Shown: positions 32,593-42,228 of the stretch, in pieces
How the letters are laid out: every line of letters begins with the position of its first letter
How positions within the stretch are numbered: position 1 is the first letter of the stretch
From: G963674685 sp963674685
GTDB taxonomy: Bacteria > Lernaellota > Lernaellaia > JACKCT01
Direction: 5' to 3'
DNA: 64,000 nt
NCBI GenBank assembly: GCA_963674685.2
Contig: CAXXWT010000002.1
Coordinates: 372,001 to 436,000 of the forward strand
Notes under the pieces: generated by a model
Database searches by the model: none
Seen by the model: the letters and a program-made list of their open reading frames with translations, nothing else
What the model was told of the DNA's origin: nothing
Translations under genes and position numbers: made by a program

Positions 32593-34662
32593 TCAGTCGC
32601 AACCGCAACAACCACCGGTCACTTTGCCTTCAGGCCATCCGGCGTCGTCTTCCTCGTCGCCGACCGGCGTGTCTTCCGTGATGTCCGCGTCGTCATCGGC
32701 GTCGTCGTCGAAGTCGAAGGGAACGCACTCGTCGGCGACTTCGTCGCAGGCTTCGCCGTCCGGACACGGATCGCCGGTGCTGTCGCATACGTCGTTTTCC
32801 TCGTCGCATGATTCTTCGCCGTTGCACCATTGCCTGTCGTCGCCGCAGGGATCGCCGCTGTGGACGCAGTCGCTGATGTCGTGATCGCAATACTCGTCGC
32901 CGTTGCAGAAAATGCCGTCATCCAGGCAGGGCGTTCCGTCGCTGATGCATTCGTCGGTCGCCTCCACGCACGTGGCCGGGGCGTCGCAATAAATTTCCCG
33001 GCAGGGATCGCCGGAGTGATCGCAACTGTCGGCGCCTTCGTTGCATTCTTCTTCGCCGTTGCAGTACAGACCGTCGTCGGAGCAGGGATTGCCCGAGTTG
33101 CCGCACTGATCGTTTTGCTCGTTGCAGGTTTCCTCGCCGTTGCAGTACACGCCGTCATCGGGACAGGGCGGATCGCCGGGCACGCATTCATCCTGCACGC
33201 ACGTTTCCTCGCCGTTGCACCATTGTCCGTCGTCGCAATCCGAATCTTCAAGGCAAACGCAAATAAGGCGGTAATCCGCCGTGTCCGAAGCATCGGCCAG
33301 AGGATTGCCCTGATCGGTCTCGGCGCCGGTCATGGCGGCGGAGTTGGCCCCGTCCATGTAATCTTCGCAGTCGCCCCGAGCCCGAAAATGGATTTCGACG
33401 TCGGTGGATTCATCGGGCCCCAGATCGGAGCCGATGTCGGTGATCAGGTTGCTCCAGTTGATCGTCCCGTCGTCGTTGTTGTTGTCGGAAGCGGGATTGC
33501 TGCTAAGGTACTCCAGGTGACTTGTGTCATATTCGTCTTCCAAGGGGAGAATATGGATGGAAGAGGAAGATTCGTTGGTGATAGTCACCGTGAAAACGAC
33601 TTCTTCGCCGGTGTTGAACTGTCCGCCGGGATGGCTGGTCAATTCTTTTTCAAAACGCGTTCCGAAGGCAAGCCTGGAAGCGGCAATTCCCGTCGGTACG
33701 CAAGGCAATAAGCCGCAACCGGTTATTTCATACTTGAAAAGCTCCACCAGAGTATCGGCATTGAAAACGCGCACACTCGAAGGTCTGGTAGGAAAGATGC
33801 TGTAGCTGCCGAGCGTGGCGTACACCAGGCGCTCGTTTTCGTTAACTTCAAGGCCGCGGGCGCTGGTGTCCATCTGGTGCCGCGTTTCCTGATCATTTCC
33901 CACGTTGTATCTTTGCAGATAATTGTGATCCTCGGGGAAGGGATCGTCCACGCCGGGATCGTGCGCGACGGTGAAGATCAAGGGAGACGACTGGGTATTG
34001 TCCACGGCCATGCCGATGCAATTGGCCGTGAAGGTCGCCGCGCCGACTTGAGCATGCGTGTCGATGTCGTACCACCGGACGGTTGGCGTGCCGTCGGAGA
34101 CGAATATTACGTCATCGCCGTCGACGTTTTCCTCGACGGAAATGTCAAAAGCGCCGCTGCCGGTCGGCAATATCCAATGATCCACCGAGTTGTACGTGGT
34201 CGTGTCGAATACGAAGATATCCATCTGCTGCCGATCAACGACGAATAACTGACCCCGGCTTTCCAAAACGTCGATCCCGGCCAGATCGCTGGTGCCGGAA
34301 AGTGTAATCTGATTGAGGCGCTCACCGGAAAGCGCGTTGATGACATCCAATTTATTGGAGTCCTCAACGGTAATAAACAGATGCTCATGGGCGGCATCCA
34401 CGCCCAAGCTGATTGGACCGCTGCCTCGAGTATTGGGATTAAGTTCACCCACCCAGTTTATTGTCGATCCGTCCACCCCCCAGATCGTTAACGGAAACGT
34501 GCCGAAAGAGGACTGGTGAGTGATTGCGAAAAGCGTGCGGACATCATCCGCAGGCGTTTGCGCGTAACATGTGGCCGCAAGAAGTAAAAACAACGTGGTG
34601 AGAAAGAAAACGGAGTGAAGCGAAAAATGTGAAGCCTGCCTGACAAAGACGCGTGTGGTCAT
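32593..34662 (-). CDS. secreted protein with propeller, DUF11-like domain, Cys-rich repeats and Cys C-terminus
   Basis: 689 aa from the ATG at 34662 (GGGG upstream; signal peptide ending ATCYA). The frame stays open 50 codons further upstream without signal-like features. Residues ~30-350 are a propeller (LGVDAAHEHLFITVEDSNKL, LAGIDVLESRGQLFVVDRQQ), then a DUF11-like domain (TSHPGGQFNTGEEVVFTVTI). From ~residue 485 there are six to seven Cys-rich repeats of ~25-30 residues (CDDGQWCNGEETC, CPDDGVYCNGEETCN). The tail is an acidic stretch and AGWPEGKVTGGCCGCD. Paralogue of the 29421-30944 protein with the Cys repeats inserted before the acidic tail. The repeats match those in the 5795-8275 lipoprotein. 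Confidence 0.85.
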   Translation of the reverse strand: MTTRVFVRQASHFSLHSVFFLTTLFLLLAATCYAQTPADDVRTLFAITHQSSFGTFPLTIWGVDGSTINWVGELNPNTRGSGPISLGVDAAHEHLFITVEDSNKLDVINALSGERLNQITLSGTSDLAGIDVLESRGQLFVVDRQQMDIFVFDTTTYNSVDHWILPTGSGAFDISVEENVDGDDVIFVSDGTPTVRWYDIDTHAQVGAATFTANCIGMAVDNTQSSPLIFTVAHDPGVDDPFPEDHNYLQRYNVGNDQETRHQMDTSARGLEVNENERLVYATLGSYSIFPTRPSSVRVFNADTLVELFKYEITGCGLLPCVPTGIAASRLAFGTRFEKELTSHPGGQFNTGEEVVFTVTITNESSSSIHILPLEDEYDTSHLEYLSSNPASDNNNDDGTINWSNLITDIGSDLGPDESTDVEIHFRARGDCEDYMDGANSAAMTGAETDQGNPLADASDTADYRLICVCLEDSDCDDGQWCNGEETCVQDECVPGDPPCPDDGVYCNGEETCNEQNDQCGNSGNPCSDDGLYCNGEEECNEGADSCDHSGDPCREIYCDAPATCVEATDECISDGTPCLDDGIFCNGDEYCDHDISDCVHSGDPCGDDRQWCNGEESCDEENDVCDSTGDPCPDGEACDEVADECVPFDFDDDADDDADITEDTPVGDEEDDAGWPEGKVTGGCCGCD

Positions 34663-34856
34663 AATAAAAACCCCAAATTGTAAGTCCCGAAATACCCGGC
34701 GCAACCCATTCGGGCATTTGCGGGATGACACCTTGTGACAGTCGAAAATAACATAAGGATGTGCTGAAAAGCAACAACTCGAACGAGCCCGGTAAAGGTC
34801 AATACGCTCCATGAATTTGATCTTATACTCAATACGGCAAAGTCGGCGGCGATGGG

Positions 34857-37301
34857 TCAGGGCGCGGGCTTCAAGGTCACGACGGAAAGAATGCCCCCAT
34901 TTACCAGGCCCGATTCGGAATAATAGAGGGGCTGGTCCTTGCCCCGATACCAGGAATTGAGAAGGTTGATATAGGATCCGTGCGTCGGGATTTCGGACTG
35001 ACCGCCGAAAACGGCGAAACGGGCTGAATCGGGATCGGCCATGTCGATCAAAAAGCGCAACGAGTCGCAGGACGAGACGTCATAGTTTTTGCCGTAGTGA
35101 AAAACACCGGAATGTATCGTCGCCGCGTCGCCGCCGAAGGGCAGAGGCGCGATTTTATACTCCTTGCCGATCCATGGCGCATCGGCGAGAGGATGCTTGA
35201 AATGCGCGCGATGCAAATCTCCCCATGTCGCCGTATTCAGCAGCCCGCCGAAACGCATGGTCAACTCATCCCCCGTGGCCGACAGGGCTTTTTTGATCAA
35301 GATATCCCTTTGGCGGCCGTCTTCCCACAGAGCCGTGCTGCGCCGGGCGATCCCGTCGAATGGAGCCTGCGAAAACGGCGAGCGGGCCAGATAGGCTTTT
35401 CTGACCGAGGGCGGAAGATCGGAAAGGGATTCGGTGATGAAATTCGTGAGGAATACCTCGTAGTAAAGAGCTCCGTGAGAATCGAATGCGACGCGCCGGT
35501 CCCAGTCGTTGAGCACGTCCATGGCCTTGCTCAGATTGGAAGAAGCCCCCGCGATGCCGGTGACGTAAGGCAAAATGGCGTCCGCCTGCCGGTTCAGCAC
35601 GTCCATCTGCATGGCCCGTACGTCGTCCAGGGTCAGAGCGTCGTTGGCCGCCAGCAATTCATGGAGCCGATCATGCCGGAAAGGCGCCGACCAGGCCATG
35701 GAAATGTAATCGGCTTTGAGATCGTCGGGGCGGTTGTTCGCCGTGGCGACGAAACCCTGCTTGTCGTTAACGGTCGGCCTGGAGTCATACGGCAGCATGC
35801 CGGACCATTCCTGTTTCGGATCGGCGGCGTTTTTGGGCAAAAGCCCGGCGAATCCTTTGCGCGAAGGGATATTGCCGGTCATGATGCGGCCGTATCCGCC
35901 GCCCACGTCGGCGTAAACGAGATTGGCGTAACACAGGCTCAGGCCTTCGGCGGTTTTTCGTAAATCCGCCACGGACCGGGAGCGCATCAAAGCGAATCCG
36001 GCGTTGATGTCGTCGCCCGGTTCCCAGCCGGTCCAGCGCATGGAAACGGCGGCCTTGGTTCCGGGGGTTATTTCCGTGATGATGGGCCCGAAGGCGCCGG
36101 CGTACATATCCCTTTTCACCGTGACGTTTTTCGCGTCCAGATTCACGGTGCGCGACAACATGGGCTTCCATTTGTCGCCGACGAGATACTCTTTTTTGCC
36201 GGCGTTGACGCTTTCAATCGCCAGATCGACCACGTCGGCCCGGGAGGATGAAACGCCCCACGCCACGGAGCCGTTGTGTCCCACGCGGCAAAAAGGGACT
36301 CCTACGGGAAAAGCGCCGGCGACGTTGAAGTGCGGCGCCGAAACCTGCGCGATAAACCAGAAGGCCGGGGCGGTCGAGGCGCTGTGCGTTGCGACCGCCA
36401 GGATCGGTTTGCCGTTGGCGCTGCGATCGCCGGCGACGCTCAAGGCCGCGCCTTCGCCGGTATAAGGCGCCAGGTAGGCTTCAGCCCGGCGCAACTGCTC
36501 GAACATTTCCATGCCGCGGATGAAGCGCACTGCCCGGATATCTTTTTTCAGGGCGTCGAGATAGAGGAAAAAATCCGATTTCAGGGGATAGTTGGGTGAA
36601 AGAAGATCGACGATGCGCTCCACGGGCGCGTCGGCCTGCAGCGCCCGAACAGCGAAAACTTCGTCATGGAAATTCTGCGCCGTGTTCCAGGCGTTGAGCA
36701 TCATGAGTTCCGCGGTATTGAGTTCGGTCCATGCCTCGAACGAACGCCCTCCCATGCGCTCGGGCATGGAGTAGGGGGCGGAAAGGGTCTTGGATCGCCG
36801 GTTGGTTTCCACGAAGGCGTTGACGCCGGCGGCGAACGCTTTGAGGATCATTCTGTTTTTGCCGGACGCTTTAGCCAGCAGGCGCTTGCCGGCGTCGCTG
36901 AAATCCAGTAGACGCAGAAAATAGTCCACCTCGAGGATGTCGATGCCCACGTCCTTGCCGTCGATCCGCACGGCTTTCGACGGGCCGTAAACTTCCGAAA
37001 GCCGGCCCTGGGCCGCGTGTCGCATGAAATCCATCTGGTGCAGCCGGGCCGAGGCCATGGCGTATCCCAGGGCGTAAAAAGCGTCGTTGTCGCTTGACGC
37101 ATTGATATGGGGCACGAAATACCGGTCGTAATCGATCCGGGCCGAATCGCGCAGACCGGGCATGATATATGCGCTGTCTCCCGCGGTCGGGAATCCCGCG
37201 CCGATCCATTTTCCGGCGCATCCGGGAAGGACGAGCGCCGCCAGGACGGCAAGAATGCAAAGTGTGCGTTTCATTTTTTTCATCCGGTCTTCGTAATTCA
37301 T
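34857..37301 (-). CDS. penicillin-acylase-like (Ntn hydrolase fold) lipoprotein, nucleophile apparently missing
   Basis: 814 aa, the usual size of an unprocessed penicillin/acyl-homoserine-lactone acylase. Lipobox VLPGC after a short signal peptide; start at 37301 with GGGA upstream. The alpha-like part has ALGYAMASARLHQMDFMRHA and GRLSEVYG, both typical. The beta-chain start, normally a Gly-Ser-Asn with Ser as nucleophile, aligns with EGAALSVAGDRSANGKPILA: the Ser-Asn is replaced by Ala-Ala and one residue is missing. GHNGSVAWGVSSSRADVVDL and, near the end, GDLHRAHFKHPL fit the family. So it may be inactive or use another residue. Lipid anchoring is known in the family. Confidence 0.85.
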   Translation of the reverse strand: MNYEDRMKKMKRTLCILAVLAALVLPGCAGKWIGAGFPTAGDSAYIMPGLRDSARIDYDRYFVPHINASSDNDAFYALGYAMASARLHQMDFMRHAAQGRLSEVYGPSKAVRIDGKDVGIDILEVDYFLRLLDFSDAGKRLLAKASGKNRMILKAFAAGVNAFVETNRRSKTLSAPYSMPERMGGRSFEAWTELNTAELMMLNAWNTAQNFHDEVFAVRALQADAPVERIVDLLSPNYPLKSDFFLYLDALKKDIRAVRFIRGMEMFEQLRRAEAYLAPYTGEGAALSVAGDRSANGKPILAVATHSASTAPAFWFIAQVSAPHFNVAGAFPVGVPFCRVGHNGSVAWGVSSSRADVVDLAIESVNAGKKEYLVGDKWKPMLSRTVNLDAKNVTVKRDMYAGAFGPIITEITPGTKAAVSMRWTGWEPGDDINAGFALMRSRSVADLRKTAEGLSLCYANLVYADVGGGYGRIMTGNIPSRKGFAGLLPKNAADPKQEWSGMLPYDSRPTVNDKQGFVATANNRPDDLKADYISMAWSAPFRHDRLHELLAANDALTLDDVRAMQMDVLNRQADAILPYVTGIAGASSNLSKAMDVLNDWDRRVAFDSHGALYYEVFLTNFITESLSDLPPSVRKAYLARSPFSQAPFDGIARRSTALWEDGRQRDILIKKALSATGDELTMRFGGLLNTATWGDLHRAHFKHPLADAPWIGKEYKIAPLPFGGDAATIHSGVFHYGKNYDVSSCDSLRFLIDMADPDSARFAVFGGQSEIPTHGSYINLLNSWYRGKDQPLYYSESGLVNGGILSVVTLKPAP

Positions 37302-37347
37302 TGTTTCCCAACTCGCGCAACGGGAAAAATCGCACCGTCGGATCGGC

Positions 37348-37596
37348 TCACCGCCGTCTCGGCAGGGCGCGATAGGCCATGCGGCCCGGCGCCGGTTTAG
37401 GCCCGAGCGTTTTGATGGACATCGCGTCGGCGTCCGCTTCCTCCCGAGAACCGACAGGCCTTCCGCACTCGGCGCACCGATAGTCGTAGAGGTTTTTGCC
37501 GGGAAGCACCAGCAGAAGCACTTCGCGCACCTCGACGACTTTTTTGCAGTGCGAACAGAATAATTGCGCGGCCTGGAAATCTTTAAACTGACTCAT
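37348..37596 (-). CDS. small zinc-ribbon protein, unknown function
   Basis: 82 aa from the ATG at 37596 (MSQFKDFQAAQ); the frame opens at 37641. Two Cys pairs, CSHC and CAEC, separated by ~28 residues, form a zinc ribbon. The C-terminus is rich in Arg, Pro and Ala. No partner or function can be named. Confidence 0.6.
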   Translation of the reverse strand: MSQFKDFQAAQLFCSHCKKVVEVREVLLLVLPGKNLYDYRCAECGRPVGSREEADADAMSIKTLGPKPAPGRMAYRALPRRR

Positions 37597-37641
37597 CTTG
37601 CGCATCATTATAAGTCGCGAAACGCCGATGTCGAGGGGCAA

Positions 37642-37815
37642 GGCTGGCGGGCGGCGCAGGCAAGTTCAGGCGGGCGGCATGGACAAGTCGAATGAGAGCG
37701 CCAGCGAGCATGCGCTTATAGATGCCACCTGGCACCCGCGCAGAATTGTCCATGTCGCCTGCTGCTCAACGCCCCGGCGCTGGACTCGGGCGAAAAATTC
37801 GTTCAAATTCGCTAC
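37642..37815. repeat. short intergenic repeat
   Basis: GGGCGGCATGGACAAGTCG at ~37672 and AGAGCGCCAGCGAGCATG at ~37694 repeat the element found at 24675-24715. A weak inverted partner, TTGTCCATGTCGCC, lies near 37747. The promoter of the GT-C gene must lie within or next to it. Confidence 0.5.
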
Positions 37816-39498
37816 ATGTCCGACGAACCCACTCCTGAAAATTTACCCCGGGCATATTGGCCCTTTATTGTCATCGTCGCCCTATGGGCGGCGCAGTTGG
37901 CCCTGAGCCTGGCCTGGCTCGACAGCGTGCGCTATCCCTTCGGCGCGTTTCAACTTTCCCAAAGTTTCAAGCTGGCCCGCGTGATCGACGAAGGCGGAAT
38001 AACGGCGCTTTTTAAAACCTTGAGCGGCCCGACCGGTCTCGGATCGCTGAATTTTTCGATCTGGGCTTTGGTGAGCGACATTTTCGGCATCTCGCGCAAC
38101 TGCGTGCCGATTGCAAACGCGCTTTGGTTTCTGCCGGCCTTTTTCGCCATGCATTTGCTGGCGCGCCGGGCCACGGAAACCAACTGGGCCGGACCGCTGG
38201 CGTGCGCGCTGATGCTCGCCGCGCCGCACGTGGCTTTGTATTCCCGTGTGCCGTTTGACGAGGTCCCCATGGGGGCGCTTTGCGTGGTGATGGTCTGGGG
38301 CCTGACGGCTTCGGAGCGTTTTATGAAGCCGCTGCCTTTGCTGGCGGCCGTGGCGGCCATGACGGTCGGCATGCTCATGAAACGCACTTTCGCGCTCTAC
38401 GCCCTTGCCCCGGCGCTATATACTTTCATCGAATGCGTCATTTACGGATACAGCCATAAGCGAGAAGACGAAGAAGTGTTTTTCACCGGGAGGCGCATTT
38501 TCCTCGGCGCTTCGTTTTTGATTTTCACCGCGGCGCTCATAGCCGTTTCCCGCCGGTCGGAAATTTCGTTCGCATCGGCGCAGCATCCCGGCGGCGGTCT
38601 GTTCGATCAATCCCTGTGGTACTTGCGGCAGATGTACAATTACAGCCTCTCCGCGCCGCTGACCGCGGCGCTGGTCGTGTGCCTGCCCTGGACGCTGGCG
38701 GCTAAGGGCCTCCGGGCAGGGCTGGCGGTTTCGACCTCGCTGGTCGGGGCCTATCTGATGATCACGATCATGCCGCTCAAAGACATCCGTTTTGCCACGC
38801 CGCTGATCCCCTTGTGCGCGCTGGGAACAGCTATCGGTCTCGCCGCTGCCGGGGATGTGCTCGGGGAAAAATGGAAAAAAGCGGCAATTATTGCGGGAAT
38901 CGGTCTGGCGGTTTTGGGCCTGGGAAATGTTTATAACGCCGGCTTCGGCAAAAAACTCCTGCCGATGGATTCCGGGTATCCGGGCGGCGATTCCGCGCAG
39001 TGCGTCGACGATTTCGATAAGGTATTTTCTTCCATTGAAAAGTATCTGCGTGGCGGCGCGAAGGGTGAAAATGTCACGCTGGCCCTTCATCCGCTGACGC
39101 CCATGAGCCTTTCCATGAATCTCGATCTGGTGCTTTACGATGTGAGTCTATTCAACGCGCGCCAAAAAAGATCGGCGCGCACGCTCGGTTTCGAGTATCG
39201 GGATTATTGGGATTTCCCGGCCCTGGTCGAAGGCGTGGATGTTTTGCTGGTCACGCAAAACATTTGGGACATGCCCCGCGAAAAAATCGAGCAGGCGCTT
39301 TTGAAATCAAACGGCGGGCGCGATCCCGAGGCCGATTCGCCGCCGGTAAGCGACGCCGACCCGCAATACCGAACGCTGATCGAATCGCTCTTTGTAAAGG
39401 CCGAATCCATTTCCACAAAATGCGCCGGCGTCGTGGAAGTGTATCAAAGAAACGACCCTTCAATCCAAAGCCATGCTGCGGCCGCGCAGGGCTTGTGA
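37816..39498 (+). CDS. polytopic membrane protein, GT-C/GT39-like
   Basis: 560 aa with ~10-11 hydrophobic segments between residues 15 and 375 and a soluble C-terminal domain of ~180 residues. The first loop (FGAFQLSQSFKLARVIDEGG) and FSIWALVSDIFGISRNCVPI resemble lipid-phosphate-sugar-dependent glycosyltransferases of the GT39/PMT type, but the usual Asp-Glu pair of the first loop is not obvious. The next gene, 32 bp downstream on the same strand, is also a GT-C-like membrane protein, so the pair probably acts in the same glycosylation or envelope pathway. Confidence 0.65.
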   Translation: MSDEPTPENLPRAYWPFIVIVALWAAQLALSLAWLDSVRYPFGAFQLSQSFKLARVIDEGGITALFKTLSGPTGLGSLNFSIWALVSDIFGISRNCVPIANALWFLPAFFAMHLLARRATETNWAGPLACALMLAAPHVALYSRVPFDEVPMGALCVVMVWGLTASERFMKPLPLLAAVAAMTVGMLMKRTFALYALAPALYTFIECVIYGYSHKREDEEVFFTGRRIFLGASFLIFTAALIAVSRRSEISFASAQHPGGGLFDQSLWYLRQMYNYSLSAPLTAALVVCLPWTLAAKGLRAGLAVSTSLVGAYLMITIMPLKDIRFATPLIPLCALGTAIGLAAAGDVLGEKWKKAAIIAGIGLAVLGLGNVYNAGFGKKLLPMDSGYPGGDSAQCVDDFDKVFSSIEKYLRGGAKGENVTLALHPLTPMSLSMNLDLVLYDVSLFNARQKRSARTLGFEYRDYWDFPALVEGVDVLLVTQNIWDMPREKIEQALLKSNGGRDPEADSPPVSDADPQYRTLIESLFVKAESISTKCAGVVEVYQRNDPSIQSHAAAAQGL

Positions 39499-39530
39499 AG
39501 CCTCGCTGTTTGCCGCAACATGGCCGGGTC

Positions 39531-41009
39531 ATGCAGCCTGAAAACGCAAAGCAATCCATAACGGCGCGCGAAAAGTTTGTGCTGGCGGCCCTGTTGGGGG
39601 CCATGATCCTGGTGCTTCAGTTTTTTCGGCCGCTGACGCACACGGAAGATTGCTACATCACCTATCGGTGCGCGCAAAATCTCGCAAACGGAAACGGTCC
39701 CGTGTACAACGCCGGCGAGCGCGTCGAGGCGTATTCCAGCCCGCTGCACATGTTCGCGGCGGCGGCGTTGATGCTTGTTTTCAAAGACCCGCTTTGGGCC
39801 GTCAATGCGCTCAATATCCTCGCCGCGATTCTGCTGGTGCTTTTGGTTTATGCGATGACGCGCTCCCTGGCTGCCGCGGCGGTCTGCGCGCTGCATCCGA
39901 TTATCCTCAACAACGTGGGAAACGGCCTGGAGACCACGCTGCAAGCGGCGCTTTTTATAGCGGCTTTGTATTTCCAAAACTCCGGGCGCACGAAGGCCGG
40001 CGTTTTCGCCGCGGCGGCGGTTTTGCTGCTTCGGCCGGAAGCGGCGCTTTTCGTCGGTGCGCTGGCGCTTTACTGGTATTTTCAGGACGGCATGCGCGCG
40101 GCGATTTTGCGTCTGGCGGTTGCCGCCGTACCCGCCGGCCTGTACGAGGTTTTCCGTATCGTGTATTTCGGCGAATTTCTTCCCAACACGTATTATGCAA
40201 AAGCCTGGGGCGGCGATCTGCTGAAGGATTCGCTCATGGGGGCGGATTACGTGGGCCGCTTCTTTTTATGGCACGGCGCAATCCTTCTGGTTTTGGCGGT
40301 CATCGGACTGCGTCGCCGGGAGGGCCGCCCCATTCGCCTCGTCGCGTTTTCCTCGGCGGTTTTGAGTTTCGCGTGGCTTGTCAAAAGCGGCGGGGGATAC
40401 GAATGGGGATTTCGATACACGGCGCCCCTGATTCCGCTTCTGGTGATCAGCGCCTTTCCCATCGCGATGCCCAGGCTTCCGAAATGGGCGCCCGCCCTAT
40501 GCTGCCTTCTGATTCTTGCGCCGAGCTACGGCTACGTGGCCAAGGGGCATAACACGCAGGCGGCGGTCATCCGCACCGAGGGCCTTTTCAAAGACCTCGG
40601 CCTGGCTCTGGCGGATTACGAGCCGGACAAAAACGCGCTTTTGGCCGGGAGTTCGGGCCAGTTGCATTTTTTCTCCGGTTTACGCGGCCTGGACTACTGG
40701 GGCCTGGCGGACAGGCACATCGCGCGCGCGCCCATTAAGTATTCCCAGTTAAAAAGAGGGCACATGAAATTCGACGGGCATTACGTTCTCGACCGCAAGC
40801 CGAAATACATTACGTTTGAAATCTACGGAATGCTTTCCGGCAAGCCATACAAGAAAGGCGATCCGGTAAAGATCGATGACATCCCCTACCAGAAAGAGAT
40901 CACCGGCGATCCGCGTTTTGGTGAAAACTACCGGCCGATTTCACTTCCTTTAAAATCGGGCCTTTGGGTCATGATGTTTAAGCGAAAGGGAGAAACCACC
41001 GCACAGTAA
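39531..41009 (+). CDS. polytopic membrane glycosyltransferase-like protein (GT-C, AftB-like)
   Basis: 492 aa from ATG 39531; the frame extends upstream through the previous gene and is not used there. First loop PLTHTEDCYITYRCAQNLAN and NGPVYNAGERVEAYSSPLHM carry the pattern seen in arabinofuranosyltransferase-like GT-C proteins: an early Asp, then NxGERVExYSSP. About nine to ten membrane segments follow, then a C-terminal soluble part. It likely transfers a lipid-linked sugar on the outer face of the membrane; donor and acceptor are unknown. Confidence 0.75.
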   Translation: MQPENAKQSITAREKFVLAALLGAMILVLQFFRPLTHTEDCYITYRCAQNLANGNGPVYNAGERVEAYSSPLHMFAAAALMLVFKDPLWAVNALNILAAILLVLLVYAMTRSLAAAAVCALHPIILNNVGNGLETTLQAALFIAALYFQNSGRTKAGVFAAAAVLLLRPEAALFVGALALYWYFQDGMRAAILRLAVAAVPAGLYEVFRIVYFGEFLPNTYYAKAWGGDLLKDSLMGADYVGRFFLWHGAILLVLAVIGLRRREGRPIRLVAFSSAVLSFAWLVKSGGGYEWGFRYTAPLIPLLVISAFPIAMPRLPKWAPALCCLLILAPSYGYVAKGHNTQAAVIRTEGLFKDLGLALADYEPDKNALLAGSSGQLHFFSGLRGLDYWGLADRHIARAPIKYSQLKRGHMKFDGHYVLDRKPKYITFEIYGMLSGKPYKKGDPVKIDDIPYQKEITGDPRFGENYRPISLPLKSGLWVMMFKRKGETTAQ

Positions 41010-41020
41010 TGAGATTTTCG

Positions 41021-41216
41021 ATAAACGCACAAAATAAGCAATCCACACCATGTCATTTAAGAGCGAAGTCGAGGAATCCCTTAAAAGATGCGTGTGTATA
41101 ATTTTAAAGTGCGCACCATGGCAAGACGATAGCGCCTCGTTAAAGGGATTCCTCCACTACGCTTCGCTACGGTCGGAATGACAAATACCGGACGTTTTTC
41201 GTTTATCGACAGTCTC
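41021..41216. repeat. MITE-like inverted-repeat element, copy 1 (196 bp)
   Basis: Right end TTTATCGACAGTCTC, left end GAGATTTTCGATAAA (imperfect). Inside are inverted arms: GTCGAGGAATCCCTT near 41070 and AAAGGGATTCCTCCACTACG near 41145, followed by GCTTCGCTACGGTCGGAATG. Copy 2 lies at 48878-49095. No coding capacity. Resembles widely dispersed GTCATTCCGAGCG...-type repeats. Confidence 0.75.
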
Positions 41217-41230
41217 CAGTGACGTGGGTT

Positions 41231-42055
41231 TTAATCCATGCCGTTTTGTTTTCGCACCTTCGTCACAACGCGGTCCGTGATCCGCTCGCGAACCGACGGC
41301 AGCCATCTGTTGAAAAGATGAAACAGCTTTGCCTTGCCGCCGGGGATGATGATGAATTCGTTTTTCATCATTCCCTGATACATGGCCAGGGCGGTTTCGT
41401 CGGCGGTGAGCAATCCCGCCCGGTCGTTGATCGCCTTGGTCTCGGGCGGTTTGTCGGGATCGGTTTTGGCAAGAAGCGGCGTGTCCACCTGCGGCGGGCA
41501 CAGGACCGACACCGTGATGCCTTTCGGCTTCAATTCCGCGCGCAGGGATTGGGAAAAACCCACCACGGCGAATTTGGACGAGGCATAGGCCGTGTATCCG
41601 ACGATGCCGACCAGGCCGCTGAAGGAAGACACGTTGACGATGTAGCCGCCCGAGTTCATGTGGGGTAAAAGCGCCGCGATCACGTTGCGCGTGCCGTAGC
41701 AATTGATCTTCATTGTGGCGTCGAAACGTTCATACGGAAGTTTGTCGAAATACACCGCGCCGCCGATTCCCGCGCTGCATATGATCCCATATGGTTCGCC
41801 GAAGGATTTCACGGCTTTGCCGAGTTTTTTCGAAACCGCCTTTTCGTCGGATACGTCAAGCTGCGTGTAACCGAAGCGCTGCCCGTCGGAAATTTTGGCG
41901 CCTTCAATTTCACGCACGGCGCTTTTCAAGGCTTCGTCGGGATCCACGGAAAAAATAAAAACGTTTGCTCCTTTGGCGGAAAATAGTCTGGCGGCCGCCA
42001 GGCCGATGCCGCTTGATCCGCCGCTTATGTACACGCATTTTTCATTGAAATTCAT
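41231..42055 (-). CDS. short-chain dehydrogenase/reductase, 3-ketodihydrosphingosine-reductase-like
   Basis: 274 aa, classical SDR. NAD(P)-binding SGGSSGIGLAAARLF at residue ~11, ICSAGIGG in the middle, the catalytic Ser in IVNVSSFSG and the Tyr-X3-Lys in YTAYASSK. C-terminal extension (NRWLPSVRERITDRVVTKVR) longer than in short SDRs and in line with KDSR/FVT1-type enzymes. The substrate cannot be proven from sequence, and no serine palmitoyltransferase gene lies nearby. Confidence 0.85.
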   Translation of the reverse strand: MNFNEKCVYISGGSSGIGLAAARLFSAKGANVFIFSVDPDEALKSAVREIEGAKISDGQRFGYTQLDVSDEKAVSKKLGKAVKSFGEPYGIICSAGIGGAVYFDKLPYERFDATMKINCYGTRNVIAALLPHMNSGGYIVNVSSFSGLVGIVGYTAYASSKFAVVGFSQSLRAELKPKGITVSVLCPPQVDTPLLAKTDPDKPPETKAINDRAGLLTADETALAMYQGMMKNEFIIIPGGKAKLFHLFNRWLPSVRERITDRVVTKVRKQNGMD

Positions 42056-42228
42056 AATCCTAAAGCACCTCGATCATTGATAAAGGACCGCAATCCATTT
42101 GCTATATTGCATTCATGGAGGATTTACAAACAAGATACACGGCGCATGAAGCGGTAATTTGCATTAAATGATATGATAATGCGATTTTTGATTTTCACAA
42201 AGATAGATTTTTTCCATTGAGCACCAAA

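Noticed and set aside
37816..41009. Complete O-antigen or capsule biosynthesis operon
   Set aside because: Only two GT-C-like proteins and a wza/wzc-like pair are seen; no sugar-nucleotide, flippase or polymerase genes are in the window.
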